Source of the DNA: Defluviibacillus sp043739385
GTDB lineage: Bacteria; Pseudomonadota; Gammaproteobacteria; Burkholderiales; Burkholderiaceae_C
Assembly (NCBI GenBank): GCA_043739385.1
Contig: JAYUED010000002.1
Span: 1 to 64,000 of the forward strand
Direction of reading: 5' to 3'
DNA: 64,000 nucleotides
Below the pieces are notes generated by a model, which saw only the letters and a list, made by a program, of their open reading frames with translations, did no database searches and was not told where the DNA came from. The position numbers were made by a program, and so were the translations under genes. Below, piece by piece: positions 17,106-25,844 of this stretch. Every line of letters begins with the position of its first letter. Positions within the stretch are counted from its first letter, which is position 1.

Positions 17106-17659
17106 CAGAATCCTAAGTGGGGTTGCAAGGCATCGCGCCAAGCGTTCAGTTTGCGCTCAAACGTCCATGAAGCATTTGCGGGACTGCTGGAAGGCAGTTT
17201 GTACAGGGACACGCCCAGCGCTTGGCCAGACTCCTCGATACGGCGGTGGTGTTTGTAGCTCTCCAGACCATTGTGGGCAATGGCTTGAAGCTGCGGATAG
17301 CGTTGCCGTAAGCCTGAAAAATCATTCACCAGCGCGTGTCGAATATCAGCGTCCAGACTGCCTTGGCGCTCGCAAGCCGCATACACGTCCCACAGACCAA
17401 TGCCGTTTTCCAACAGCCATTCGCTTCGTTTTTGATAGCCAATCATGCACGTAACTAATGCGCTAGATGGCAATATGGCCAACATAATTGGCCAAAACTG
17501 GTTACGTGGATGCCCATAGTACTGCTGGGCCGCCAGCGAGGCCACACCTGGAAAGCTGCCTAAGATGAGCACCCGGCAAGTCGGTGCAATCAGCGGAGGC
17601 AGGCCATTCAGGCGCAGGGGCGACTCAGGCAGGGCCGAAAGTGCACCTTCAGCCGCCAA
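17105..17659 (-). CDS. DNA-deoxyinosine glycosylase (UDG superfamily)
   Basis: A 184-residue uracil-DNA-glycosylase-fold protein closest to hypoxanthine-DNA glycosylases (family 6): LILGSFPGVASL at about residue 30, QYYGHPRNQFWPIM around 45, GLWDVYAACERQGSLD near 88 and the C-terminal SSSPANASW. Such enzymes excise hypoxanthine formed by adenine deamination. A TTG start is used (no ATG is available), with AAAGGG upstream, overlapping the ispH end by 11 bases. The stop overlaps the next gene by one base (TGATG). Function is by family resemblance. Confidence 0.82.
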   Translation of the reverse strand: MAAEGALSALPESPLRLNGLPPLIAPTCRVLILGSFPGVASLAAQQYYGHPRNQFWPIMLAILPSSALVTCMIGYQKRSEWLLENGIGLWDVYAACERQGSLDADIRHALVNDFSGLRQRYPQLQAIAHNGLESYKHHRRIEESGQALGVSLYKLPSSSPANASWTFERKLNAWRDALQPHLGF

Positions 17660-18593
17660 TCTTTAACCCTTTGGGCAGTGGGAACTTCACGGTTTCTTCA
17701 ATTCCGTCCATCTTGCGTACCGTCACTGCGCCCAGCGCCTTCACGCGGTCAATCACTTGCTGCACCAGCACCTCGGGGGCGGAGGCACCAGCAGTCAGAC
17801 CGACGCGCACGGTGCCCTCAAACCACGCGGCTTGCAATTCTTGCGCACTGTCCACCATGTAACTCGGTGTGCCCAGCTTCACAGCTAATTCGCGCAGACG
17901 GTTGCTGTTGGAGCTGGTCGGGCTACCAACCACAATCACGATATCCACCTGCGGACTCATGATTTTGATGGCGTCTTGCCGGTTTTGCGTGGCGTAGCAG
18001 ATGTCCTGCATCTTGGGCTGGCGGGCGTAAGGGAAGCGCATTTTGATAGCGGCGGCTATCTCGGCGGCATCGTCCACGCTGAGGGTAGTTTGCGTCACCA
18101 CAGCCAGTTTTTCGGTTTGGCGTGGCGCAACTTGGGCCACGTCTGCCACGTCTTCGACCAGATGGATTCCATCCTCCAACTGACCCATGGTGCCTTCCAC
18201 CTCGGGATGGCCCTTGTGGCCAATCATGATGAACTCGTAGCCTTCTTTGTACAGCTTGGCGACTTCCACATGCACTTTGGTAACCAATGGACAGGTCGCA
18301 TCAAAAATATGAAAGCCCCGCGCGCGCGCCTCTTGTTGCACGGCCTTGCTCACACCATGAGCACTGAAAACCAGCGTAGCGCCCGGTGGCACATCGTCAA
18401 GCTCTTCAATAAAAATAGCACCTTTATTTTTCAAATCGTTCACCACATAGGTGTTGTGAACGATTTCATGGCGCACATAGATGGGCGCGCCGAACTTGGT
18501 CAGGGCCCGCTCCACGATTTCAATGGCCCGGTCAACACCCGCACAAAACCCACGCGGCTCAGCTAAAAGAATTTCTTCCGGCATTTGTGGCAT
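17649..18593 (-). CDS. ispH: 4-hydroxy-3-methylbut-2-enyl diphosphate reductase
   Basis: A 314-residue iron-sulfur enzyme that makes isopentenyl and dimethylallyl diphosphate, the last step of the methylerythritol phosphate isoprenoid pathway. The three cluster cysteines lie in AEPRGFCAGV, DATCPLV and DICYATQNR; the substrate-binding HEIVHN and SAHGVS motifs are present, and E-x-T-N/S-type VGSPTSSNSNRL near 225. The ATG overlaps the fkpB stop as TGATG, so the pair is translationally coupled, an order also known from E. coli (fkpB-ispH). A GTG one codon upstream is less likely. Confidence 0.97.
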   Translation of the reverse strand: MPQMPEEILLAEPRGFCAGVDRAIEIVERALTKFGAPIYVRHEIVHNTYVVNDLKNKGAIFIEELDDVPPGATLVFSAHGVSKAVQQEARARGFHIFDATCPLVTKVHVEVAKLYKEGYEFIMIGHKGHPEVEGTMGQLEDGIHLVEDVADVAQVAPRQTEKLAVVTQTTLSVDDAAEIAAAIKMRFPYARQPKMQDICYATQNRQDAIKIMSPQVDIVIVVGSPTSSNSNRLRELAVKLGTPSYMVDSAQELQAAWFEGTVRVGLTAGASAPEVLVQQVIDRVKALGAVTVRKMDGIEETVKFPLPKGLKIGG

Positions 18594-19099
18594 CACAGCA
18601 CCCCAATCAACTGCACTTCAAACGTCACCGGCTGGCCTGCCAATGGGTGGTTGAAGTCAAACTGAACCGACTGGCCATCTTCCCCCTCGCGCACCTGCTG
18701 CGCAGCACCAGCGTAGCTGCTCAGGCCATCAGGTGTCGGGAACTGCACCACATCGCCCACGGCGTACTGCTCATTCGGGTCGCCTAGTTGCTTGAGCAGC
18801 TTACGCGCCACCCACTGCACCATGTCAGCCTTACGCGGGCCAAACGCTTCACCAGCAGGTATGTCAAAACTCGTGCGTGTACCCTCGGCCAAACCCAGTA
18901 AACGCTGCTCCACAGCAGGCGACAACTCACCTGTACCCAGCGAAAGCGTGGCCGGTTTGCCGCCAAAGGTGTTGATGATTTCGCCCGCAGGGCCAGCAAG
19001 GCGGTAGTGCAGGGTCAAAAATGAACCCTCAACGACGACGGGCACGGTAGGGATGGAAGGAAGCATAGAAGAGGACACGGAGGTGGAAAGGCTGGACAT
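18593..19099 (-). CDS. fkpB: FKBP-type peptidyl-prolyl isomerase (SlpA/FkpB)
   Basis: A 168-residue FK506-binding-type isomerase with an inserted chaperone (IF) domain. VVVEGSFLTLHYRL begins the FKBP fold, SLGTGELSPAVEQRLLGL is typical, then the IF insertion (~85-140) and the closing NHPLAGQPVTFEVQLIGVL. It assists proline isomerisation in the cytosol. The frame is open far upstream across radC on the other strand; the ATG giving MSSLSTSV is chosen because it lies in the 43-base divergent gap to radC and has GAG six bases before it. First gene of the coupled fkpB-ispH-glycosylase-spermidine synthase-like chain. Confidence 0.92.
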   Translation of the reverse strand: MSSLSTSVSSSMLPSIPTVPVVVEGSFLTLHYRLAGPAGEIINTFGGKPATLSLGTGELSPAVEQRLLGLAEGTRTSFDIPAGEAFGPRKADMVQWVARKLLKQLGDPNEQYAVGDVVQFPTPDGLSSYAGAAQQVREGEDGQSVQFDFNHPLAGQPVTFEVQLIGVL

Positions 19100-19142
19100 A
19101 AAACTCTCGATAAACTGCTCTCCATTGTAGAAAGACCTGTTA

Positions 19143-19838
19143 ATGCTGCTGAAAGACCTTCCCGTTGACGCCCGCCCCCGGGAAAAGCTGCTCGCACGCG
19201 GCGCGGGAGCACTGAGCGACAGCGAACTGCTGGCACTGCTGCTGCGCACCGGTATTGTGGGTAAAAGCGTGCTGCACCTGGCCGATGAACTGCTGGCTGA
19301 ACCCAAGGACAATCCCAACGGCTTTGGCGGTATCGCGGGTTTGTTAAACGCCAGCATGGCGGACTTGCAACGTATCAAGGGCATCGGCCCAGCGAAGCAA
19401 GCCGAGCTGATCGCAGTACTAGAGCTGGCTCGCCGCGCTCTGGCCCAGCAGCTCAAAGCCAAAACCATATTCACCACCCCAGACGCCGTCACCCAGTACC
19501 TGCAACTTCACCTCTCCGCCCGGCCCTACGAGGTGTTTGCCGTACTGTTCGTCGATGCGCACAACCGCATGCTGGCGCTGGAGGAAATGTTTCGCGGCAG
19601 CCTGACGCAAAGCAGCGTCTATCCGCGTGAGGTGGTGCTGCGCGCCCTGCACCACCAAGCCAGCGCCGTAGTGCTGGCCCACAACCACCCCAGTGGTTCG
19701 GTGCAGCCGTCCCGAGCGGACGAAGCTATTACGCAGACGCTAAAGGCCGCGCTGGCACTTCTTGACATTCGCGTGCTTGACCATGTGATCGTCGCGCCAG
19801 GGCAGTCACTGTCGATGGCTGAGCGGGGCTTGATGTAA
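19143..19838 (+). CDS. radC: RadC family JAB-domain protein
   Basis: A 231-residue protein: an N-terminal helix-hairpin-helix region (IKGIGPAKQAELIA around residue 80) and a C-terminal JAB1/MPN metallo-domain with HNHPSG, the downstream D and the upstream EEMFRGSL. The name comes from an old E. coli repair phenotype that proved to be due to recG; the real role is unsettled. Length is normal. Its TAA overlaps the next ATG (TAATG), so it is coupled to the Smr gene. Confidence 0.95.
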   Translation: MLLKDLPVDARPREKLLARGAGALSDSELLALLLRTGIVGKSVLHLADELLAEPKDNPNGFGGIAGLLNASMADLQRIKGIGPAKQAELIAVLELARRALAQQLKAKTIFTTPDAVTQYLQLHLSARPYEVFAVLFVDAHNRMLALEEMFRGSLTQSSVYPREVVLRALHHQASAVVLAHNHPSGSVQPSRADEAITQTLKAALALLDIRVLDHVIVAPGQSLSMAERGLM

Positions 19839-20521
19839 TGGCATTGCCCCCAAAAACAGCCAAACCGCTCAAAGCCAGTTCGCTGCAAGACCTTAAGCAG
19901 ATTCAGACCACACTCGCCCAAACACAGGCAAAAGCCGCTGCGGCAGAAGTCGTCCGCACGGCGCTTGCCCGCAAATCTGAAGCTAATAAAAATCTCTTCA
20001 TTTTAGCTGCAGGAGCCGTCAATCCCTTGCCAATAAAGCGCAGTGTGCTATTGAAAACGGAGTTACCCGAGCCTATCCCCAAGCAACGAATACTGGACGA
20101 ACAAGCGGTGATGCAAGAAGCCATCAGCGACGAATTCGACATCACCACCCTGCTGGAGGTAGACGAAACGCTGAGCTTTCGACGCCCCGGCATCGGAAGT
20201 GACGTATTGCGAAAGCTGCGCAAAGGCGATTGGTCGACGCAGGCTGAGCTCGACCTACACGGCCTGCGCCGCGAAGAAGCACGTGATGCGCTATCTCGCT
20301 TTGTACGCGAAGCCGCCAAGTTGGGCCTGCGTTGTGTCCGCATCGTTCACGGCAAAGGTCTGGGCTCGCCCGGCAAAGCCCCTGTACTCAAAAGTAAGGT
20401 GCAAAGCTGGTTGGTACAAAAAGAAGAGGTGCTGGCCTACGTGCAGGCCAAGCCATCAGATGGTGGTGCTGGAGCTTTGATGGTGCTGTTGCAGGCGTCG
20501 TACGTCTTGCACCCGCGCTGA
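19838..20521 (+). CDS. Smr domain protein
   Basis: A 227-residue protein with a C-terminal Smr (small MutS-related) domain: ELDLHGLRREEAR at about residue 137 and the HGKGLGSPG motif at 170. Smr domains bind or nick nucleic acids. The N-terminal ~100 residues are charged and variable, as in the YfcN/SmrB group, where the domain cleaves mRNA at collided ribosomes; whether this protein does the same is only inferred. Translationally coupled to radC by TAATG. Confidence 0.87.
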   Translation: MALPPKTAKPLKASSLQDLKQIQTTLAQTQAKAAAAEVVRTALARKSEANKNLFILAAGAVNPLPIKRSVLLKTELPEPIPKQRILDEQAVMQEAISDEFDITTLLEVDETLSFRRPGIGSDVLRKLRKGDWSTQAELDLHGLRREEARDALSRFVREAAKLGLRCVRIVHGKGLGSPGKAPVLKSKVQSWLVQKEEVLAYVQAKPSDGGAGALMVLLQASYVLHPR

Positions 20522-20557
20522 AGCGAGCCACTGAGACTGGCGCGCCCCGTCAGTAAA

Positions 20558-20962
20558 TCACGCCCCTTGGTTGCGCATCCAATCCGCCGTTTTGAAAAAC
20601 GATTCCTGTAGCCGCGCCCGTAAGGCTTCGTCCACACCAATATCCCCCATCGCTTGGTTCATGCAGGCCAACCACTGGTCACGCTCTAAGATTCCAATTT
20701 TGAAAGCCATATGGCGGGCGCGCAGCTGCGGGTGACCAAAGCGTTCGGTGTAGTGCTGTGGCCCGCCCAACCAGCCGCAGAGAAACCAAAACAAGCGCTG
20801 GCGGCCATTTTCCAGCGTGCTGCCGTGGGCTGCACGCAGAGCGAGGTACCCAGGTTCCAAGTCCATCAGGTCGTAAAACCGCTCGACCAAGGCTTTGACT
20901 TGGGGCTCACCCCCCATCCACTCAAAAGGGGAGCTGAAAACAGGTTTCTCTTGGATATTCAT
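20558..20962 (-). CDS. Group II truncated haemoglobin
   Basis: A 134-residue 2/2 globin. Landmarks are FYDLMD (B10 tyrosine region), the conserved CGWLGGPQHYTERFGHP after the CD-D region, and the proximal histidine in LRARHMAFKIG; a C-terminal tryptophan in TADWM fits group II. Such proteins bind oxygen and often detoxify nitric oxide or peroxide. The ATG yielding MNIQEKP is preferred over one eight codons upstream, because homologues begin near this point; no strong ribosome binding site is seen. The gene is preceded by an AT-rich intergenic patch. Confidence 0.9.
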   Translation of the reverse strand: MNIQEKPVFSSPFEWMGGEPQVKALVERFYDLMDLEPGYLALRAAHGSTLENGRQRLFWFLCGWLGGPQHYTERFGHPQLRARHMAFKIGILERDQWLACMNQAMGDIGVDEALRARLQESFFKTADWMRNQGA

Positions 20963-20969
20963 GGTTATC

Positions 20970-21050
20970 GCTATGCGAATAATCAACTACAGCGCTTATC
21001 AGATGCTCTAAATCGACTATTTTGATCAATCTAAAAATAAGGAGATTAAA
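20970..21050. repeat. AT-rich intergenic patch
   Basis: A low-GC stretch between the FtsX-type permease stop and the globin start, containing AGCGCTTATC and CGACTATTTTGATC, similar in character to AT-rich patches found inside genes of this window. It probably holds the globin promoter. Confidence 0.35.
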
Positions 21051-23603
21051 TTAAATTACCGCGTTGCGCAGCGTCTCGACCACAGGCCGCCTCAGCACCT
21101 CGCGCAAGCTCCACCAGCCGGCGCCAAGCGCCAAACCTGCACCTGCCAGCGCACCGCCCAGGGGCACCCAAGGCGAGGCCGTCCAGGCAAACTCAAACAC
21201 GTAGCGCGCTAAAGCCCAGCCTATGCCCACACCCGCCGTCGACGCCAACACACCCGCCAAAAATCCCACCCCTGCCAGCTCTGCCCGCTGCACCTGGCGT
21301 AGCAGGCTACTGGGGGCACCCAGTGCCCGCATGATGGCGAATTCACGGGCACGCTCATCTCGCGTGGCGCCGACGGCAGCCACGAGCACGACCAGACCCG
21401 CCGCCAGAGCAAAGCCAAACAAGAATTCCACCGCGCGGATCACTTGTTCTAGTACCCGCTGTACCTGAGCAATGGTGCTGCCCATGTCCACATTGGTCAC
21501 GTTAGGAAATTGGTGAACCAACTGGTTGTCAAACCCTTTTTGCTCAGGCGCTCGGAATGCCGTCATGTAGGTAGCAGGCACGTCAGGGAGCAGGCTAACG
21601 GGGTAAATCACGAAGAAGTTGGCCCGCATGGAACCCCAGTCCACCTTGCGCAAACTGGTGATTTTGGCTTCTGACTCGACACCACCCATATCGAACCGCA
21701 GGCTGTCACCCAGCTTCAGGTTCAGGGTTTTGGCGATGCCCTCCTCCACACTCAACGCACCCTTCTCTTCCTCCACCCACTTACCTGCGACCAAAAGGTT
21801 GTGTGTCGGCAAGTTGGCGCTGTGCGAAACATTGAACTCACGGTCAATCAGCCGCTTGGCGCGGTCGTCGGTAAAGTTCTCAGGCGTTGTTGCTACGCCG
21901 TTGATAGCAATTAATCGCCCCCGGATCATGGGATACCAGTCGTAGCTTGGCACACCAGCATCTTTGAGGCTGCGCTGAAACGCAGCCCCTTGCTCGGGCA
22001 TGATGTTGATGACAAAGCGGTTGGGGGCATCGGGTGGGGTGGCTTTGCGCCAGCTGCTGACCAGGTCAGTGCGCAGCAATACAAGCAACACCAGCGCCAG
22101 CAGACCCACCGCCAGCGCGCTGGTTTGCACCACGGTGTAAGCTGGGCGAGCGGAAACCTGGCGGGTGGCCAGCACCAGCCAACGTGGGGCGGTATCTTCG
22201 TTCACCATGCGGCGCAAAGCCTTGACCGCCAGCCAGCTCAACCCGGCAAAAACCACCACGGCAGCGGCAAAGCCCCCCACCGCAATCAAGCCAAGCGTGC
22301 GGTCTGAACTCACCGCCAGCAGCAGCGCCGCAAAACCAGCCACGCCAATACCCAGCACAGCCATCGAAGCCGGCTTCAGAGCCCCAACGTCACGCCTAAT
22401 CACGCGCAGCGGCGGTACTTGCGCCAGTTGAAGTACAGGCGGAAGACCGAACGCGAGCAACAGCGTGAGGCCCACGCCCAGACCCAGCAGCACCGGCCAG
22501 CCACTGGCTGCAGGCAAGGAAGCCTCAACCAAACCGGCCAGCAACAGCACAAACACATAGTGAACCGCATAACCGATCAATACGCCCAAAGTGCTGGCCA
22601 TCAGCCCAACCAAGGTAAATTCGAAGGCATAACTGCCCGCAATGGTGCGCTGGCTCAGACCCAGTACACGCAGCATGGCGCAGTTATCCAAGTGCTTAGC
22701 GGCGAAACTGCGCGCAGCCAGCGCGACGGCTACGGCGCTAAGCAAGGCAGACAGAAGCGCAACAAGATTCAGGAATTTTTCGGCGCGGTCCAGGGTTTGA
22801 CGCATCTCGGGGCGACCTGAATCCAGCGATTCAATGCGCACACCACGCAAACCTGAAGTGGCTTCACTTTGCGATTTTTTGAGCGTGGCTTGTGCCCAAT
22901 CGACAAAGCTGGGGACTGCGGCCTCGTTCCCTGGTTTAGCGGCTACCGCAAACCGATAGCTGATGCGGCTCGCAGGTTGAATCAACTGGGTAGCGCCCAT
23001 GTCAGACTGGTTGATCATGACGCGAGGAGCAAAACTCATAAAACCTGCACCTCGGTCAGGTTCAATCACGATGATGCGGGTAATTCGCAATGCGGCGTCG
23101 CCCAGCAACAAGGTGTCATTAATTTTGAGGCCCAGAGTTTCCAGCAACGGCGCATCAACCCAGGCTTGGCCAGCTGCGGGCACGTCCCGCGTAGTGGCTT
23201 GGTCGGCAGCGTCAGTTTTGGTGGCCGTGAGCAAACTACCACGCAGTGGATAGCCTGCGACTACAGCCTTAAGTGCTACTAATTTAGAAGCACCACCTTG
23301 GGTATCAATAGCACGAGCCATCGTGGGAAAGCTCAGGTTGGTGGTGGTTTGCAAGCCCAGTGCCAAAGCTTTGTCGAGGAACGCTTGCGGCGTGGGCTGA
23401 TCGCTCGACACCACGGCATCTCCCCCCAGCAGCTGGCGCGCATCGCGTTGCAAACCATTCTTAAGCCGGTCCGCAAAAAACCCAACCGCCGTAAGTGCCG
23501 CCACCGCCAGCGTGACGGCAACTATCAGCAATCTCAAATCCCCAGCGCGCATGTCACGCCATAGAGTGCGCCAGCCCAGTCGCATAAAAGGAAAAATTGA
23601 CAT
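21051..23603 (-). CDS. FtsX-like ABC transporter permease (YbbP type)
   Basis: An 850-residue permease with an N-terminal transmembrane helix (residues 22-45), a large periplasmic domain, three helices around 275-390, further helices near 410-510, a second periplasmic domain, and a terminal FtsX core of three helices (about 725-835). This duplicated FtsX plan is that of YbbP, which in E. coli pairs with the ATPase YbbA and is often near the lysophospholipase TesA. Neither partner is adjacent here, so the ATPase must come from elsewhere. Likely role: extraction or release of envelope lipophilic substrates, inferred from family only. Confidence 0.88.
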   Translation of the reverse strand: MSIFPFMRLGWRTLWRDMRAGDLRLLIVAVTLAVAALTAVGFFADRLKNGLQRDARQLLGGDAVVSSDQPTPQAFLDKALALGLQTTTNLSFPTMARAIDTQGGASKLVALKAVVAGYPLRGSLLTATKTDAADQATTRDVPAAGQAWVDAPLLETLGLKINDTLLLGDAALRITRIIVIEPDRGAGFMSFAPRVMINQSDMGATQLIQPASRISYRFAVAAKPGNEAAVPSFVDWAQATLKKSQSEATSGLRGVRIESLDSGRPEMRQTLDRAEKFLNLVALLSALLSAVAVALAARSFAAKHLDNCAMLRVLGLSQRTIAGSYAFEFTLVGLMASTLGVLIGYAVHYVFVLLLAGLVEASLPAASGWPVLLGLGVGLTLLLAFGLPPVLQLAQVPPLRVIRRDVGALKPASMAVLGIGVAGFAALLLAVSSDRTLGLIAVGGFAAAVVVFAGLSWLAVKALRRMVNEDTAPRWLVLATRQVSARPAYTVVQTSALAVGLLALVLLVLLRTDLVSSWRKATPPDAPNRFVINIMPEQGAAFQRSLKDAGVPSYDWYPMIRGRLIAINGVATTPENFTDDRAKRLIDREFNVSHSANLPTHNLLVAGKWVEEEKGALSVEEGIAKTLNLKLGDSLRFDMGGVESEAKITSLRKVDWGSMRANFFVIYPVSLLPDVPATYMTAFRAPEQKGFDNQLVHQFPNVTNVDMGSTIAQVQRVLEQVIRAVEFLFGFALAAGLVVLVAAVGATRDERAREFAIMRALGAPSSLLRQVQRAELAGVGFLAGVLASTAGVGIGWALARYVFEFAWTASPWVPLGGALAGAGLALGAGWWSLREVLRRPVVETLRNAVI

Positions 23604-23629
23604 AGTGAAAATCCTTGATTCCCACCATT

Positions 23630-23645
23630 ATTCCCGGGCGGGAAT
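23630..23645. promoter_or_regulatory. Palindrome in divergent promoter region
   Basis: ATTCCCG and CGGGAAT form seven-base arms with a two-base centre between the divergent permease and tartrate/malate dehydrogenase genes. Suggests a dimeric repressor site; the protein is unknown. Confidence 0.4.
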
Positions 23646-23742
23646 TCAGCACGGGTATCGCAGGGTTTAGGCGACCACGATCCATGAATGTTGCGACAAT
23701 GTTTATCGACTTCATTCAACCCTAACGGATCAAAGACAAACC

Positions 23743-24828
23743 ATGCGCAAACCTTTCAACATCGCCGTCATCGCTGGAGACGGCATTGGCCAAGAAGTTA
23801 TGCCCGAGGGCCTGCGCGTACTGCAAGCCGCAGCCCAACGCTTTGACATCCCCTTGCAATTCAACCATTTCGAGTGGGCGAATTGCGACTACTACGCCAA
23901 AACTGGCCAGATGATGCCTGACGACTGGAAGGCCCAGTTATCAGGCCAGGATGCCATTTTCTTCGGTGCTGTTGGCTGGCCCGCTACCGTGCCCGACCAT
24001 ATATCACTGTGGGGTTCACTGCTGAAATTCCGCCGTGAGTTTGACCAGTACATCAATCTGCGGCCAGTTAGATTGTTTGACGGCGTACCCTGCCCATTGG
24101 CAGGACGCAAGGCTGGCGACATTGATTTCTTTGTGGTCCGCGAGAACACCGAGGGCGAGTACACCAACCTGGGCGGCATCATGTACGCGGGCACAGACCG
24201 AGAAATCGTAATCCAAGAATCCGTCTACTCTCGCCATGGCACAGACCGCGTGCTGAAGTTTGCGTTTGAACTGGCAAAAAGCCGCCCCCGCAAGCACCTG
24301 ACTGTTGCGACCAAGTCCAATGGCATCGCTATCAGCATGCCTTGGTGGGATGGCCGTGCTGATGCAGTGGCACAGGGCTATCCTGAGATCACCGTAGACA
24401 AACAGCATATCGATATTCTCTCGGCGCGCTTTGTACTGCAACCAAACCGCTTTGATGTGGTCGTGGCGTCCAATTTGTTTGGTGATATTTTGTCGGACTT
24501 GGGCCCCGCGTGTACTGGCACTATTGGCCTGGCCCCCTCGGCAAATCTAAACCCTGAGCGCAACTTCCCCTCGCTGTTTGAGCCAGTGCATGGCTCAGCG
24601 CCCGATATTTTTGGCAAAAATATCGCCAATCCGGTTGCAATGATATGGTCAGGCGCACTGATGTTGGACTTTTTGGGCCACAGCACCGGCGCTTGCCGCG
24701 CCGCACACGACGCGATTGTCAAAGCCATTGAAGAAGTGCTGTTGGTGGGCCCACACACGCCTGATTTGGGCGGTAAAGCGTCCACCACAGACATTGGTGA
24801 AGCAGTAGTTAAGAAGCTACTGGGCTAA
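23743..24828 (+). CDS. Tartrate dehydrogenase / D-malate dehydrogenase
   Basis: A 361-residue member of the isocitrate/isopropylmalate dehydrogenase family, in the tartrate dehydrogenase/DmlA group: AVIAGDGIGQEV at the N-terminus, GAVGWPATVPDHISLWG near 75, ENTEGEY near 135, and the NAD and metal region ASNLFGDILSDLGPA near 240. Such enzymes oxidatively decarboxylate D-malate or act on tartrate in the cytosol, using NAD and divalent metal. The substrate among C4 hydroxyacids is not certain. A C4 hydroxyacid substrate would fit the Tct carboxylate carrier of the same window, but the genes are 11 kb apart. No strong ribosome binding site. Confidence 0.9.
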   Translation: MRKPFNIAVIAGDGIGQEVMPEGLRVLQAAAQRFDIPLQFNHFEWANCDYYAKTGQMMPDDWKAQLSGQDAIFFGAVGWPATVPDHISLWGSLLKFRREFDQYINLRPVRLFDGVPCPLAGRKAGDIDFFVVRENTEGEYTNLGGIMYAGTDREIVIQESVYSRHGTDRVLKFAFELAKSRPRKHLTVATKSNGIAISMPWWDGRADAVAQGYPEITVDKQHIDILSARFVLQPNRFDVVVASNLFGDILSDLGPACTGTIGLAPSANLNPERNFPSLFEPVHGSAPDIFGKNIANPVAMIWSGALMLDFLGHSTGACRAAHDAIVKAIEEVLLVGPHTPDLGGKASTTDIGEAVVKKLLG

Positions 24829-24920
24829 CTTCAGCCGCTGCCACGATACGGCCAAGGACTTGCTTATGGCAATGCTCACTCAACTTCTTGGCCTGAAGCG
24901 CTGGTGTTTAATCCGCGAAA

Positions 24921-25844
24921 TCAAACATCAATATGACGTGGCAAATCAGGTTTCGCCTGGGGTTGCAGAATCAAGCGTTCAGTTGCGCTGTAGCAAAGAA
25001 AGTGACGGTTCGTAGCCCGGCCTACGGCGCACAGACCCAGCGCCTGGGCCACCTGGTGGCCCATTTGCGTAATACCGCTGCGAGAAACTACCAAAGGTAC
25101 GCCCATTTGCGCTGATTTGATAACCATCTCGCTGGTCAACCGGCCTGTGGTGTAGAAAAGCTTGTCCGCACCACTGCGTTGAGATTCCTCTTGCATCCAC
25201 AACCACCCTGCGATGGTGTCAATGGCGTTGTGACGACCTACGTCTTCGATAAACATCAGCATCTCAGGTATCGCATCACTCGCGTCCCGGCAACCCACAC
25301 CAAAGAGCGCGCAGGCATGGACGGAGCCGGCAGATTTGTAGGTACTCTCTTGAAGACGAATGGTGTTGACCACGCTGTAGAGTTGGGATTGGGTAATTTG
25401 TGCTTCTCTGATGGACGGCAGTTGTACTGCATCAATTTCATCCAATAACTCACCAAAAATACTGCCTTGACCGCAGCCAGTAGTCACTACCTTTTTGGCC
25501 GTTCGCGCTTCGATTTCAGCAATTCCCGAACGTGTTTTAACGGCGGCGACACCTGCACCGTCCATCAACCCTTCACCTAAATCCCAGTCCACCGTAATGG
25601 ATTCAATATCGTCCACCGATCGGACCAAGCGCTGGTTGCGCAAATAGCCCAACACCAGCAATTCTGGTTGCGCGCCCAAGGTCATCAACGTGACAAGTTC
25701 ACGCTTGTCCACATAGACCGTAAGCGGGCGCTCAGCCGGAATGGAGATGCTGCGTATCTCGCCAAATTCGTCTAAGGCTGAAATGGTTTGTGTCAGCGGT
25801 GCGCGAGCCTGTGTCAGGCGAGGCAGCTGCGCAAGCGAACTCAC
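24921..25844 (-). CDS. fdhD: Formate dehydrogenase accessory sulfurtransferase FdhD
   Basis: A 307-residue FdhD protein, which passes sulfur from a cysteine desulfurase to the molybdenum cofactor and thereby activates formate dehydrogenases. Conserved parts include DKRELVTLMTLG, the cysteine loop TTGCGQGSIFG (~residue 142), FIEDVGRHNAIDTIAG and TGRLTSEMV. The loop has one cysteine followed by GQG, whereas the E. coli-type loop carries two (CGxC). GTG start, overlapping the stop of the preceding small gene as GTGA. It is the last gene of the quinone-linked formate dehydrogenase cluster. Confidence 0.95.
   Translation of the reverse strand: MSSLAQLPRLTQARAPLTQTISALDEFGEIRSISIPAERPLTVYVDKRELVTLMTLGAQPELLVLGYLRNQRLVRSVDDIESITVDWDLGEGLMDGAGVAAVKTRSGIAEIEARTAKKVVTTGCGQGSIFGELLDEIDAVQLPSIREAQITQSQLYSVVNTIRLQESTYKSAGSVHACALFGVGCRDASDAIPEMLMFIEDVGRHNAIDTIAGWLWMQEESQRSGADKLFYTTGRLTSEMVIKSAQMGVPLVVSRSGITQMGHQVAQALGLCAVGRATNRHFLCYSATERLILQPQAKPDLPRHIDV

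Noticed and set aside
18593..19492. A 299-codon frame for the FKBP isomerase
   Set aside because: The first ~130 codons are the antisense of radC and are low-complexity Ser/Arg/Ala; the isomerase starts at the ATG in the divergent gap.
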